Below are positions 47,001 to 58,499 of a stretch of 64,000 nt of DNA, in pieces. The position numbers were made by a program, and so were the translations under genes. The number at the start of each line of letters is the position of its first letter. Position 1 is the stretch's first letter. The stretch spans positions 1-64,000 of the forward strand of contig JAWWNJ010000186.1 in assembly GCA_037176885.1 (NCBI GenBank), written 5' to 3'. This stretch comes from Favolaschia claudopus. Lineage: Eukaryota > Basidiomycota > Agaricomycetes > Agaricales > Mycenaceae. Below the pieces are notes generated by a model. It saw only the letters and a list, made by a program, of their open reading frames with translations, was not told the origin of the DNA and made no database searches.

Positions 47001-47445
47001 TCGGAAGTGTTTGCGATGTCGCCGAGATGGGTCTGAGAGCCGGACTGGCTGGGACGCGAGTTCATCTTTGCCTGCAGGCTATGGATAATCTGCAGAAGCA
47101 GCGTTGGATTTAGCGCGGCTGTGGTTTATAAGGAATTAGTGCGCTCACGGATCTCGCGAAGATAGCCAGAATAGCTAGTCCATGCCTCTTATTTTTTATC
47201 GCCCTGGACACCCAGTCAATGAGGGTCGGCATAAATGTCATTGAAAGAGTATCCCACCTTACGCAGTCGCTCTCTTTCAATGGCACGCTTCTGCACTCCA
47301 GTGGCGCCTGCTCTTCTGCCGTCGCAAGCTCCGTCGAATTTGTAATTTCTTCCTAGTTCTTTCGGAATAAATTGGTTCCACCAAGCAGAAATTCATATAG
47401 AGTTGAATATGTCATAATGAATACGCTCACAATGCATAAAGCTCA
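44040..47445. repeat. Array unit B4 (3,406 bp)
   Basis: Same content; gag part 44040-44670, hAT-like MITE 46306-46807, pseudogene 46877-47390. Confidence 0.95.
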
Positions 47446-50400
47446 TCCCGCTGCCGCCAAATCAACCCCAAAACCCACAGCTGCTAGCGAATCCGTCGAC
47501 GAAGTCGGTGATCTCATCAAGCGCATGAGTCGCATTAGTATCGAAGATCCGGAATATTCGTACCTTTATTGGCAGTCTATCAAGAAAGATTCCCAAGCAG
47601 CCGATTGTCTTCGCAAACCGAATCTTAACATCGCTCAGCCTCCTCTCTCTCCCAATAACTTCAGAAACAATCAATTCGTACCTCCAGGCGGTCAGAATCC
47701 GCGTCTCAACACTCGTCCTGAAGATCGTCATTGCTACGGCTGCGGCGAGAATGGGGATTGCACGAAGATTCAAGAAGTCGTTGCCCGAGGCGATTTGAAG
47801 CGAGGAGAACGTGGTACTGTCGAATGGCCGGTGGTCGTTTGCTTCGTCGCTTCGGAAATCAAAACGAGACTTTAATCGATGCCTACAATCGCCAGCGCCA
47901 GAACGTACCTGCTGCTCCAGCTGCCCAATCCCACTTTGCTTTCACTTCCAAATCCCCAATCCAGTCTTGCAATAGCCTTGAGACGATTCCAGAAGAGTCC
48001 ATGTTGCTAATCTCGGCTCCAGATCTTCGGAGTGATGGCCGGGGCACTGAGACCACAGCACCACATCACTCCTAGAAGATCTGGTTTGGATCTGGTGCAG
48101 TTTCGCGGAGACTGCGCTCGGTGACTTTCGTCACGTTCGTCACGGTTCGTAACAACATGTTACGCTGTATCTCCAGCAAAAAGATTGCCAGTGGTAGAAC
48201 ACCTGCAGCACCTGTATATATTGAAAGAGGTGCTGCGAAACAAATGAATATTGTCAAAATCGTTCCCTAAATTTTTTCGCCGCATTTGAACCCCAATTGA
48301 GTCATGTACCTTCAGGTAACTCAGGCCAAATTCAAGAATTCAAAAAGATCTGGGAGGGAGGAGTGAAAAGCAAATATCTGGAACATTACTGAGCCCCAGC
48401 AGCTCATTACATACATTCAAGGTCGTTAAGGCTCCCCCGGCAGTGTCTGAGCATACTAATAGTGCCGGGTATGGTAAGCATGTTTTCGCCTCTTCACTTT
48501 TTTGTATTTCATTCCATGGTCCGCTGTAATTTGACGTGTGAAGATGTTTGTATCAGTGACCGGTAATCCACTGTACTGGACTTCGAGGACCAAAATGCAA
48601 CCAAACGGACCTTGTGCGCACCTTGAATTCATACATTAAATACATCGCATTCGGAGGGCTCGCGGTATGGAATGTATGATACCGTCGCCCGTCTTCTCTC
48701 TCTAGCATATCACCTCTGTGGTCGTCGTCGTCGTTGTGCGCACCTTGAATTCATACATTAAATACATCACATTCGGAGGGCTCGCGGTATGGAATGTATG
48801 TCACCGTAAGTATATTACGGTGTATTAAGTATACGGCATGTATGATACATTGGCTTATACTAGTAAAGAATCATATTTCAAGTTTTCGAAATTTTATCTG
48901 AAGGGATAAGAGAGAGGGACGCTCAACGATACAAAAATGGGTTTCCCGTATCAATGATACAAAAGTCCATCAATCCATCAAAAAGGCTACTCTGGCGGTC
49001 TTAGTGAGAGATTTGCTTCGATTTGCCCCCGAGTACTCTGTACAAGCCAACACACACCCGATTCAACACTATTTATCACAATCCTGAACATCCCTCGAGG
49101 TAATATAGGAAGTCGATGCACTCTGATGACTTTCCTTTTTTGGAAATTGTCTGGCGAAGAACCATAAAATTGTTCTGAACATTGGGATTTCTGGAACAAT
49201 GGGTGGTTTGGACGCCTACAAGGTTGACTGGGGCTCGTATGAGCATGCCTGTGTACAATTGAAGTAGCATCAATGTTGTTTGACACTGTTCTGCAAGGGG
49301 GATCAAATTCGCGAAATCCATACTATACCTCGATTCGATCAAAACTGCCTTTCGGCCCTCTGGCTGCCGATGTATGGGTGGAGGGAGGTAAATGTATGTA
49401 CTGGTAGTAGTTTCTGACACCTTGCTTCATATTTGTGGTGCGCCCGAGGCCGTACGATAATATTTTCAGTGGCTAATTGCTGATCACGCGGATGACTACC
49501 GGATTTGGATTTCGAGTGCAACTTCCAGTATCACCGGACATTTCGGTCGGTATTTGCGTGTTTCTATGTGCATGATGCCCCCACCTTGAAGAATCCTCAT
49601 TCTGATTGTTGAGTTGCAAATGACAACGAAAGGCCGTCGTCCTTCAAGACCAAACAACAGCATACATATTAACAGCCGAGGCTGCCGAGAGCAGTTGCGA
49701 TGAGCCAACAGCAAGAGTGCGCCGGTGTTTAAACCGGCGACCTAGGGCCGGTTAGTTAGTCCGGCCGCCAGGCCGGGAACAAAAAATCTTTGACCCCCTA
49801 GTTTGTGGGTCAGAACGCAATCCCGGAGGTGCTTAGAAGCGCCTGGTTATGCTATGAAGTGATGAAATGAGTCCTTGCTTGAAACATCAGTCCCGGACAC
49901 AGTTTTGGTAACAATGTGTTCATGTTTGGCTCTGCCTCTGGATTAGAAGTGTTGTCCGGGAGGTTCCTCCCTGAGTAAAAAGGACTTAATGGATGCTAAA
50001 CCCATCCTATAGATGATTTGAAGTTGATTTGGACACATTTTGGACGTCCAGTTGGTCCGTTGAAAGTTCAGCAGCGCACCGGTAACTAAAGCGTGAGAGG
50101 ATATCACCGTATACGGTGCGTGGGAACGCTTACGTAGTATGTTAGTCCAGTCGCCGAGCTGGACCAAACAAAATCGGCCCTATATCTTTTTTTAGAATGC
50201 CGGCGCACCCTTGGCCAACAGTCATAATGGCAACATAAACAGGTTTCATCAGTTTATGCAGCTGAACGGTCGTAAAATCGATTTATTTCAAGCATGGACG
50301 AATCCATTTCTTATCATCGGAGTCCACACGGCGCGCACGCTTCGACCTCTTTTGCTTTTGGGATTGCTGTCGTTTGCGCTTTTCTCCGCGTTTCGAAGTT

Positions 50401-50851
50401 GAAGACTCGGAAGTGTTTGCGATGTCGCCGAGATGGGTCTGAGAGCCGGACTGGCTGGGACGCGAGTTCATCTTTGCCTGCAGGCTATGGATAATCTGCA
50501 GAAGCAGCGTTGGATTTAGCGCGGCTGTGGTTTATAAGGAATTAGTGCGCTCACGGATCTCGCGAAGATAGCCAGAATAGCTAGTCCATGCCTCTTATTT
50601 TTTATCGCCCTGGACACCCAGTCAATGAGGGTCGGCATAAATGTCATTGAAAGAGTATCCCACCTTACGCAGTCGCTCTCTTTCAATGGCACGCTTCTGC
50701 ACTCCAGTGGCGCCTGCTCTTCTGCCGTCGCAAGCTCCGTCGAATTTGTAATTTCTTCCTAGTTCTTTCGGAATAAATTGGTTCCACCAAGCAGAAATTC
50801 ATATAGAGTTGAATATGTCATAATGAATACGCTCACAATGCATAAAGCTCA
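47446..50851. repeat. Array unit B5 (3,406 bp)
   Basis: Same content; gag part 47446-48076, hAT-like MITE 49712-50213, pseudogene 50283-50796. Confidence 0.95.
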
Positions 50852-53222
50852 TCCCGCTGCCGCCAAATCAACCCCAAAACCCACAGCTGCTAGCGAATCC
50901 GTCGACGAAGTCGGTGATCTCATCAAGCGCATGAGTCGCATTAGTATCGAAGATCCGGAATATTCGTACCTTTATTGGCAGTCTATCAAGAAAGATTCCC
51001 AAGCAGCCGATTGTCTTCGCAAACCGAATCTTAACATCGCTCAGCCTCCTCTCTCTCCCAATAACTTCAGAAACAATCAATTCGTACCTCCAGGCGGTCA
51101 GAATCCGCGTCTCAACACTCGTCCTGAAGATCGTCATTGCTACGGCTGCGGCGAGAATGGGGATTGCACGAAGATTCAAGAAGTCGTTGCCCGAGGCGAT
51201 TTGAAGCGAGGAGAACGTGGTACTGTCGAATGGCCGGTGGTCGTTTGCTTCGTCGCTTCGGAAATCAAAACGAGACTTTAATCGATGCCTACAATCGCCA
51301 GCGCCAGAACGTACCTGCTGCTCCAGCTGCCCAATCCCACTTTGCTTTCACTTCCAAATCCCCAATCCAGTCTTGCAATAGCCTTGAGACGATTCCAGAA
51401 GAGTCCATGTTGCTAATCTCGGCTCCAGATCTTCGGAGTGATGGCCGGGGCACTGAGACCACAGCACCACATCACTCCTAGAAGATCTGGTTTGGATCTG
51501 GTGCAGTTTCGCGGAGACTGCGCTCGGTGACTTTCGTCACGTTCGTCACGGTTCGTAACAACATGTTACGCTGTATCTCCAGCAAAAAGATTGCCAGTGG
51601 TAGAACACCTGCAGCACCTGTATATATTGAAAGAGGTGCTGCGAAACAAATGAATATTGTCAAAATCGTTCCCTAAATTTTTTCGCCGCATTTGAACCCC
51701 AATTGAGTCATGTACCTTCAGGTAACTCAGGCCAAATTCAAGAATTCAAAAAGATCTGGGAGGGAGGAGTGAAAAGCAAATATCTGGAACATTACTGAGC
51801 CCCAGCAGCTCATTACATACATTCAAGGTCGTTAAGGCTCCCCCGGCAGTGTCTGAGCATACTAATAGTGCCGGGTATGGTAAGCATGTTTTCGCCTCTT
51901 CACTTTTTTGTATTTCATTCCATGGTCCGCTGTAATTTGACGTGTGAAGATGTTTGTATCAGTGACCGGTAATCCACTGTACTGGACTTCGAGGACCAAA
52001 ATGCAACCAAACGGACCTTGTGCGCACCTTGAATTCATACATTAAATACATCGCATTCGGAGGGCTCGCGGTATGGAATGTATGATACCGTCGCCCGTCT
52101 TCTCTCTCTAGCATATCACCTCTGTGGTCGTCGTCGTCGTTGTGCGCACCTTGAATTCATACATTAAATACATCACATTCGGAGGGCTCGCGGTATGGAA
52201 TGTATGTCACCGTAAGTATATTACGGTGTATTAAGTATACGGCATGTATGATACATTGGCTTATACTAGTAAAGAATCATATTTCAAGTTTTCGAAATTT
52301 TATCTGAAGGGATAAGAGAGAGGGACGCTCAACGATACAAAAATGGGTTTCCCGTATCAATGATACAAAAGTCCATCAATCCATCAAAAAGGCTACTCTG
52401 GCGGTCTTAGTGAGAGATTTGCTTCGATTTGCCCCCGAGTACTCTGTACAAGCCAACACACACCCGATTCAACACTATTTATCACAATCCTGAACATCCC
52501 TCGAGGTAATATAGGAAGTCGATGCACTCTGATGACTTTCCTTTTTTGGAAATTGTCTGGCGAAGAACCATAAAATTGTTCTGAACATTGGGATTTCTGG
52601 AACAATGGGTGGTTTGGACGCCTACAAGGTTGACTGGGGCTCGTATGAGCATGCCTGTGTACAATTGAAGTAGCATCAATGTTGTTTGACACTGTTCTGC
52701 AAGGGGGATCAAATTCGCGAAATCCATACTATACCTCGATTCGATCAAAACTGCCTTTCGGCCCTCTGGCTGCCGATGTATGGGTGGAGGGAGGTAAATG
52801 TATGTACTGGTAGTAGTTTCTGACACCTTGCTTCATATTTGTGGTGCGCCCGAGGCCGTACGATAATATTTTCAGTGGCTAATTGCTGATCACGCGGATG
52901 ACTACCGGATTTGGATTTCGAGTGCAACTTCCAGTATCACCGGACATTTCGGTCGGTATTTGCGTGTTTCTATGTGCATGATGCCCCCACCTTGAAGAAT
53001 CCTCATTCTGATTGTTGAGTTGCAAATGACAACGAAAGGCCGTCGTCCTTCAAGACCAAACAACAGCATACATATTAACAGCCGAGGCTGCCGAGAGCAG
53101 TTGCGATGAGCCAACAGCAAGAGTGCGCCGGTGTTTAAACCGGCGACCTAGGGCCGGTTAGTTAGTCCGGCCGCCAGGCCGGGAACAAAAAATCTTTGAC
53201 CCCCTAGTTTGTGGGTCAGAAC
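50852..53222. repeat. Array unit B6, truncated (2,371 bp)
   Basis: Identity stops at 53222, 105 bp into the hAT-like MITE (53118 onward), and unrelated sequence follows (CAGATCGTCCATGCC). The minus-strand pseudogene and the right end of the unit are missing. Confidence 0.95.
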
Positions 53223-53264
53223 CAGATCGTCCATGCCGCCTACCTTATCAGTCCTGATCTCCCA

Positions 53265-53441
53265 CGTGTCGCAAAAATCGAAATTAGGTTATAACCCATT
53301 ATAACCCTATCTCAGCTTTATAGCCCGGTTATAAGTCCGCAAGGGAGCTTCGGGAATGAGGGTTTAACCACTTATAACCTGGCTATAAAGCTAAGATAGG
53401 GTTATAACCAGTTATAATGGAATTTGGATTTTTGCGACACG
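53265..53441. mobile_element. Hairpin-forming MITE just outside the array, 177 bp
   Basis: CGTGTCGCAAAAATC and its inverse at the ends; the arms continue with GGTTATAACC-type palindromic words and AGCTTTATAGCC. Nearly the whole element can fold on itself. It lies only 42 bp beyond the array edge. Confidence 0.7.
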
Positions 53442-53829
53442 GGCACACCATCAAAATTGATGCCCAACAGCTCCGCCAAGAAATGCCAGTGGGAGCCCCA
53501 GTAAAGATCGGGGATGTCTCTTCCTATCAAGTACCAAAGCTCCAAAAATAACCACCATTTGCTACCTCAAAAATATCAAACAAAACCCATCCTGCTGATC
53601 AATCATTTACAAGTTGTATTAGTCAATTCTGAATTTTAGTTATGAGCATTACAGTCAAAATTAAATATGATTTCTTGAGCACCGACTCAATCGTCTGTAA
53701 CTCGAGGCTGTAACCCTCTGCAGCACTCGAGATCACGCAAGCTTCCCCTTCCCTGTAAGCCGGGCACCGGCATTACAAAACATACTTTCATTATGAGCTA
53801 TCCAACTGCAAAAACAAAAAAAAATCGGC

Positions 53830-54505
53830 ACGGGGCATTCATAAATATGATACGAGAAAATATATTTTGAATATATTCAAATAAACATGAATACGATACG
53901 GCGCTCGACCCCTTCACTGAATACGAATACGGGTGAATACGAATATGCCAGAATATGGATACGAATACGATACAGCCGGGGCATATTCGAATATATTTGA
54001 ATATGTTTGAATACCACTGCGGCGTGATTTGGCCCCTCGGCGGTGCCTCCCGGCCGAGATTTTCCGGGTGATACTGATCATTGGGCTATATCAGCCCTGA
54101 AGACGACAATCAGCCCGGCAATATCTCCGAGGCATTCGGCATAGATCCGACCAGTGTCTTGGGCATCTCGGCCAAACCTTCCATACCGGGATCCTTCGTC
54201 TCCGAGCCGTCCCAAGTTGAGATTTGACCTTGTATATGGTGCAGGTCATTCAGGACAGCAAATAGACGGAATATAAGTGATAATCAAGCATATTGAACAC
54301 CTATTTGACTTGGTTGATGTGCCAGCTCTAGTAAGTTTTAGGTGAGTGAATATATTCAAATATATTCATAATATATTCGTATTCAGCCCCTATGAATATG
54401 AATACGATACACTACAAATACGATACGCCGCTGGCGTATTCAAAATCTCTGAATACGATACGGAAAATTCGTATCGTATCGTATTTATAGCCAGCACTAG
54501 CGCCG
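53830..54505. repeat. GAATACGATACG-rich element
   Basis: Both ends (53840-54010 and 54345-54485) are dense in ATACGAATACGATAC words, with GCCAGCACTA at the right end, matching in reverse the start of the block at 16566. Same family as 16566-17115. Confidence 0.5.
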
Positions 54506-54509
54506 CAGT

Positions 54510-55740
54510 TGAACATTGTTTTGAGTACTGGTCAAGGGGATCCAAAGATAAGAGAAAAAGATATCACCTACAAAAGTTATTTTCTGGCCGTCCGCTGGAC
54601 CCCCCCCCCTCTCCTTCTATATCGGGAAGGAGATTCGCACGATCCAGGTGGGCCGAAACTTCCGCCGTCGGCAATGCTCTTCGGCTTTTGCTCTCGCTGC
54701 TCCGCTAAGCACCTGTCGTGTAGACCTTTAGCACGGCCGTCAGAATTGACTTGTCCACCCGCTACAGTCGTCGCGGGGCTTATATTCTGTTCAACACAAT
54801 TTGGTTATCAAAGTTTAGTCCCTGTTAACACTCATTAATTTTTGACAGAGTACAAATTGTTCAATTGCGTCACACATGAACAGAAACAATGACTACCCCA
54901 GTTCACAGATTTACAGTGTGGAAGACATCCACGGGCTCGGTTATGGTGTTTGTGGGAGCCCAAGAGAAATAAGAAAAAAGCGCCGAAAAAGGAAAGAGGA
55001 AGGGGAGGGAAAAGGGAGAATTAGAGGGGACTCACGGCCATTCTGTGACGGAAAAATCCAATTTTTTCTCCGCTGCGCGGGCGCTTCTCGGGAATTCCCG
55101 GCCGGTGCTGATTCCCGCCTGTTTGCAATGATTTCACGCAAATTGAGGTGACGGCTTAGCTAAGCCACAGACGAAAGTCAGGGCTTGAGACAGTTCAGAA
55201 GCTGCTCAGATTTGAGTAATGAGTTTGCCCGGAGCCTATCTTTCTGGTGGGCATGGAATGAATGATATTTGAACAAACATTCAGATTCAACCAGAAGTCT
55301 CAAACTTTGCCCTCCGGTTGCTTTTTGTCTTGGACACAGTGATACTGCAAATTGAGCACCTGTAGTACTTCTAACCTATGATGATCTTCACTCGCGTTCA
55401 CTGCTGCCATTCAATGGACAACAACAGATAAAAGGAACAAATTCAATGTTATTTTGTTGTCAGCAATCAAAGCCAAATTTATGACAGTACGAATTGTTCA
55501 TCCATGTTTCCCGATACTCAATGCACACGGTTGTGTCTTCCAACAATTAAAATGGGTCTCAATCATCAGCACATTATTCCAATGATTGTGACGCAAACTC
55601 CGTCATTTGCAGGAAAAGATGGAATATCACTCATCCTGCTACTGGCGGAACTTGTTCTTCCGACTTAACTGCAAAAAACTTAGATGCTTTCATATCTTTC
55701 GCGGTGAGGTTGGAGGAGAATTTAAACCAACAACGAACCA
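54510..55740. other. Unassigned region
   Basis: No recognisable coding content. A Lys/Arg/Glu-rich frame at 54876-55151 looks like low-complexity chance coding. Confidence 0.4.
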
Positions 55741-55746
55741 AAAGTA

Positions 55747-55912
55747 CAGTCGAAGCTGTCATAACCCATAGCTCCCATAACCCATAATCTCCCTTAACCC
55801 ATACATTTTTGGGGGTTTTTGACCGGTTTTTGGCTGGGATAACCCATAAATCTATCATATCCCATAGCTTTTTGGCCCTACCGAGGGCTATGGGTTATGA
55901 CAGCTTCGACTG
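55747..55912. mobile_element. TA-flanked MITE, 166 bp (empty-site relative of 11420-11975)
   Basis: TIR CAGTCGAAGCTGTCATAACC continuing CATAGC, perfect at both ends, with TA on both sides (55745-55746, 55913-55914). It contains several ATAACCCATA blocks. Its length equals that of the element at 11420-11975 after removal of the nested insertion. Confidence 0.9.
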
Positions 55913-55914
55913 TA

Positions 55915-56930
55915 ATCTAATCTACCGCGGCATTTCCCGGCTTGCCCGATTTAGTGTATTTTGTGATGGTATCACGTCGATACACCCTTTTCGGACGTAC
56001 CATCAGCGCATCACCACAAACACCATTATCCAAGGTCTCGATGTTGTAGCAGTCTGCCGAATGCTCGGCTTGATCGAATTGATTTGATCGGTGTGGTAAG
56101 CATGGCCAAAGCTGACTCCGAAACGGGCAACACCACCCAGATTGGACTAGAAAATGGTTTGAGTACAGTATGAAATAGCTAAAACAGCTGGGGCTGGCGT
56201 ATTTAACACGCAGGAATCTTCCCCTACTCTTTCCAGCAAGCCTGAAGTCGAAAAACTTTTGACCTACAAAAGTTTTTTTTCGAACCCCGAGGGACCCCCC
56301 CCTACGTGATGTCATCAATTCTTATCGTTGGACCCCCTTGGTACAAGGTCGTGCGTTCGAACCCGACCTAAGGTAAGGTAGGCGACAGTCACTTACAACG
56401 AGCGGTCACATGACCAAAGTGTGACACCCATTAAGCTCCAGTAAAAAAAGTGGGACCTAGAAATGGTGTATTTGAGCAAATGCAAGACATCCCTGGTCTC
56501 AGAATTCAAAAATACTGTCTTGGGATGGAGCAGTAGACCATTCTTCCGACCCATTTTTTTTGAATGCAGAAATGAGTTTTACGGCGACTGGAGCCATCTT
56601 GGTTCGGGTCGATGGCGAAATTTGCCGCTTATGTAATGTTCTCACGCACCATATAGGGTAGGATCCCATCAATTACCGACAACCCGCTAGCACAACAGCA
56701 TACACACTATACCGTGAACATTGGCTGCAGTGCGCAACATCTTGGGGCATCATACAACGGTGACCAGAGAAATCTCAGAAAACATATTCCTGTCTCCAGT
56801 TATGATTACATAATGACCAATTTTTTTTCGACCTCGAAATCGTTGAAATTGAGCAAAATCCAGCACGTTTTGTTTTCGTGTCGAGATTTTTGCCGCGTTA
56901 CGCGTGACGTGACACGTCATGTGACCGCTC
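55915..56930. other. Unassigned region
   Basis: No gene or clear repeat found. A TTCGAACCC word at 56354-56362 resembles a Pol III B box but has no A box at a suitable distance. Confidence 0.4.
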
Positions 56931-56932
56931 TT

Positions 56933-57158
56933 TTTTTGTATCAGCATTTTTATACCGCAACAAGTAAACTAACTACTAAGACGCGGTGCTGTACTATAGT
57001 AAACTACAATACAGCAAATGAAATGGTTGGTGGCGTGAAAAATTCGACCGGTGTTGGTAGAGTATAGTCGTGGAGTTTGTGGGTAGTGTCTAAGTCAGAC
57101 GTAAAACGGCGGAGGTAAAAGAAGCAAATGGAGGGAGTGTAATGTTAGTATGGTACCC
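56933..57158 (-). repeat. LINE 3' UTR and poly(A) end
   Basis: On the plus strand seven T are followed by a block with ACCGCAACAAGTAAACTAAC and AAGACGCGGTG. The same block follows the 24-T tract of the LINE at 19169. It marks the 3' end of a minus-strand LINE-type element. Confidence 0.7.
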
Positions 57159-58469
57159 TCACCGCAAGCCCTTTCTAGGTTCGTACACCGACACGCGGCA
57201 GTGCGATCCATAAAGGAATACCCCCTCCCGAAGGAACCGACGTGCGTGGTCAGCGTTGAGAAGCATGACCATCAAGGAAGTCTCTTGCGCGAACCCTTGC
57301 TGCAATCCCTCCCGGCGCCTCTTCAACCCTTCCAGCGAACACAAGTCGCGGATCCCCATTACATCGCCAAGAGACCCAATCGCCTCGTTCGACCAACGAA
57401 GCTCCTCCGCTATGGAGCGGTAGGATGGGTCAGTGGTGACAGGAACACGGTGTATTACCACACGCTGCCAAGGCTTGTCGAGATTAAACCGTGGCCGGTC
57501 CCGGTCGAGCAGGGAGAAGTACGACCGTACAACAGACCAAATGGTCTGCTCATGCTCGCGAAGCTGGACGGCAGTGTAGGGAGCTTGTGTGTGGAGAACC
57601 AGGTCACCTCCGCGAGACCTATTGACACCTCTCAGCTTGGCAGCACCATTGAGGGCCGCATTGAGACTGTCACGAAGGCGTTGCGGGTCAGAGAGGGACT
57701 TGATGACCGACGAGTTTGCAAAACGGAGGATGAGCCGCTGAGGCGCGGAGCGAGAAGTTGTCGGGGGAGTGGGAGCCTTGTCGGGCCGACGTGGCTTCTG
57801 TGGTGTTTTCTTGGTTGGTGGTCCTTTCGGAACCGTCGCAGGGGTGGCGGCCTTAGCCGCGGTCGCGTAGGTAGGTTTTGCTGTAGCTGCTTCAACCGGA
57901 GCAGGGGGCGTGGGGAGGGTGTCAGTGGTAGGTTCCTTGGTGTGTTGAATGATATCCTTCGGGTAGAAGTGCCGTTCCAGGTCATTGGCCAGGGAACGGA
58001 GCTGGTATATCTCTTCGAACAGTCGGGGGTTGGCCATTAGCGGGTTTCCGCGTGGCCTGTGTCCGCCATCAATTCTAGACGACACAAGATGCTGGACGTC
58101 AGTCATTAAAGACCGAACGCCGTCTGCTACCTTTTTTCGGCAGTGGTTCCAAGCGCAAGGCGGTGGAGACGTGGTGAGCTGTATGGGGGCTATCGGGGTG
58201 CGCTGGTCGAGTGTGCTCGTTGGCACATGCCGTGCGGGCGTGGGTGTGGTGGGCATCGAGGGCGACGGAGAGCCTGCGCCCGCAGAGTCATCCGCGATTC
58301 GCCCTCTCTTCACAATACGGTCGGTGGTGGGTGACTGGGTGACAAGAGCTGAGGTGGAGGGTGTTGGTGTTGTTGGCTCTGCTGAGGCAGAGGTGTCCGG
58401 TGGGGAGTCTGACCGAGGTCGACGCTGGCCCACATTTTTGCTGGTGATGGTTGAGAGAAAACGTGACAT
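57159..58469 (-). CDS. LINE ORF1 protein, intact, 436 residues
   Basis: An uninterrupted frame from ATG at 58469. The N-terminal 250 residues are Ser/Thr/Pro/Ala-rich and disordered. They include KPTYATAAKAATPA, a short motif common in ORF1 of basidiomycete Tad/L1-like LINEs. The C-terminal part has RLILRFANSSVIKSL, LRDSLNAALNGAAKL, DLVLHTQAPYTAVQLREHEQ, PWQRVVIHRVP and GVFLYGSHCRVSVYEPRK, the RNA-binding (RRM-like) region of such proteins. No zinc knuckle is present at the end, where many relatives have one. The frame stops at 57159 and is followed within about 225 bp by the LINE 3' end. ORF2 (endonuclease and reverse transcriptase) is absent. In a host with active LINEs it would bind RNA; by itself it cannot transpose. 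Confidence 0.75.
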   Translation of the reverse strand: MSRFLSTITSKNVGQRRPRSDSPPDTSASAEPTTPTPSTSALVTQSPTTDRIVKRGRIADDSAGAGSPSPSMPTTPTPARHVPTSTLDQRTPIAPIQLTTSPPPCAWNHCRKKVADGVRSLMTDVQHLVSSRIDGGHRPRGNPLMANPRLFEEIYQLRSLANDLERHFYPKDIIQHTKEPTTDTLPTPPAPVEAATAKPTYATAAKAATPATVPKGPPTKKTPQKPRRPDKAPTPPTTSRSAPQRLILRFANSSVIKSLSDPQRLRDSLNAALNGAAKLRGVNRSRGGDLVLHTQAPYTAVQLREHEQTIWSVVRSYFSLLDRDRPRFNLDKPWQRVVIHRVPVTTDPSYRSIAEELRWSNEAIGSLGDVMGIRDLCSLEGLKRRREGLQQGFAQETSLMVMLLNADHARRFLREGVFLYGSHCRVSVYEPRKGLR

Positions 58470-58499
58470 CGTGTCGCCTACCTTAGTATATAGCTAAAC

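Larger units (their letters stand above)
28214..53222. repeat. 25-kb two-level tandem array (P-B-B-link-P-B-B-B-B')
   Basis: Segment P is 2,714 bp and occurs at 28214 and 37920. Unit B is 3,406 bp and occurs at 30928, 34334, 40634, 44040, 47446 and 50852 (the last truncated at 53222). Corresponding features recur at exactly 3,406 or 9,706 bp spacing. Only two base differences were noticed: C at 28387 versus T at 38093 in P, and C at 33068 in the first B versus T in all others. Copies are therefore essentially identical, implying very recent amplification, strong homogenisation, or assembly over-expansion. Confidence 0.95.

Noticed and set aside
30928..53222. LTR retrotransposon with 3.4-kb LTRs
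   Set aside because: Unit ends lack TG..CA and the unit starts inside gag; the units are tandem copies, not LTRs flanking an internal region.
53265..53441. CRISPR-like or attachment-site palindromes
   Set aside because: A single folded inverted repeat without regular spacers in an otherwise fungal sequence; a MITE explains it better.
56340..56375. tRNA gene suggested by GTTCGAACCC
   Set aside because: No A box at a proper distance and no cloverleaf; treated as chance or a tiny fragment.
57150..58040. 296-residue plus-strand open frame
   Set aside because: It is the antisense shadow of the LINE ORF1, which has motifs matching its family on the minus strand.
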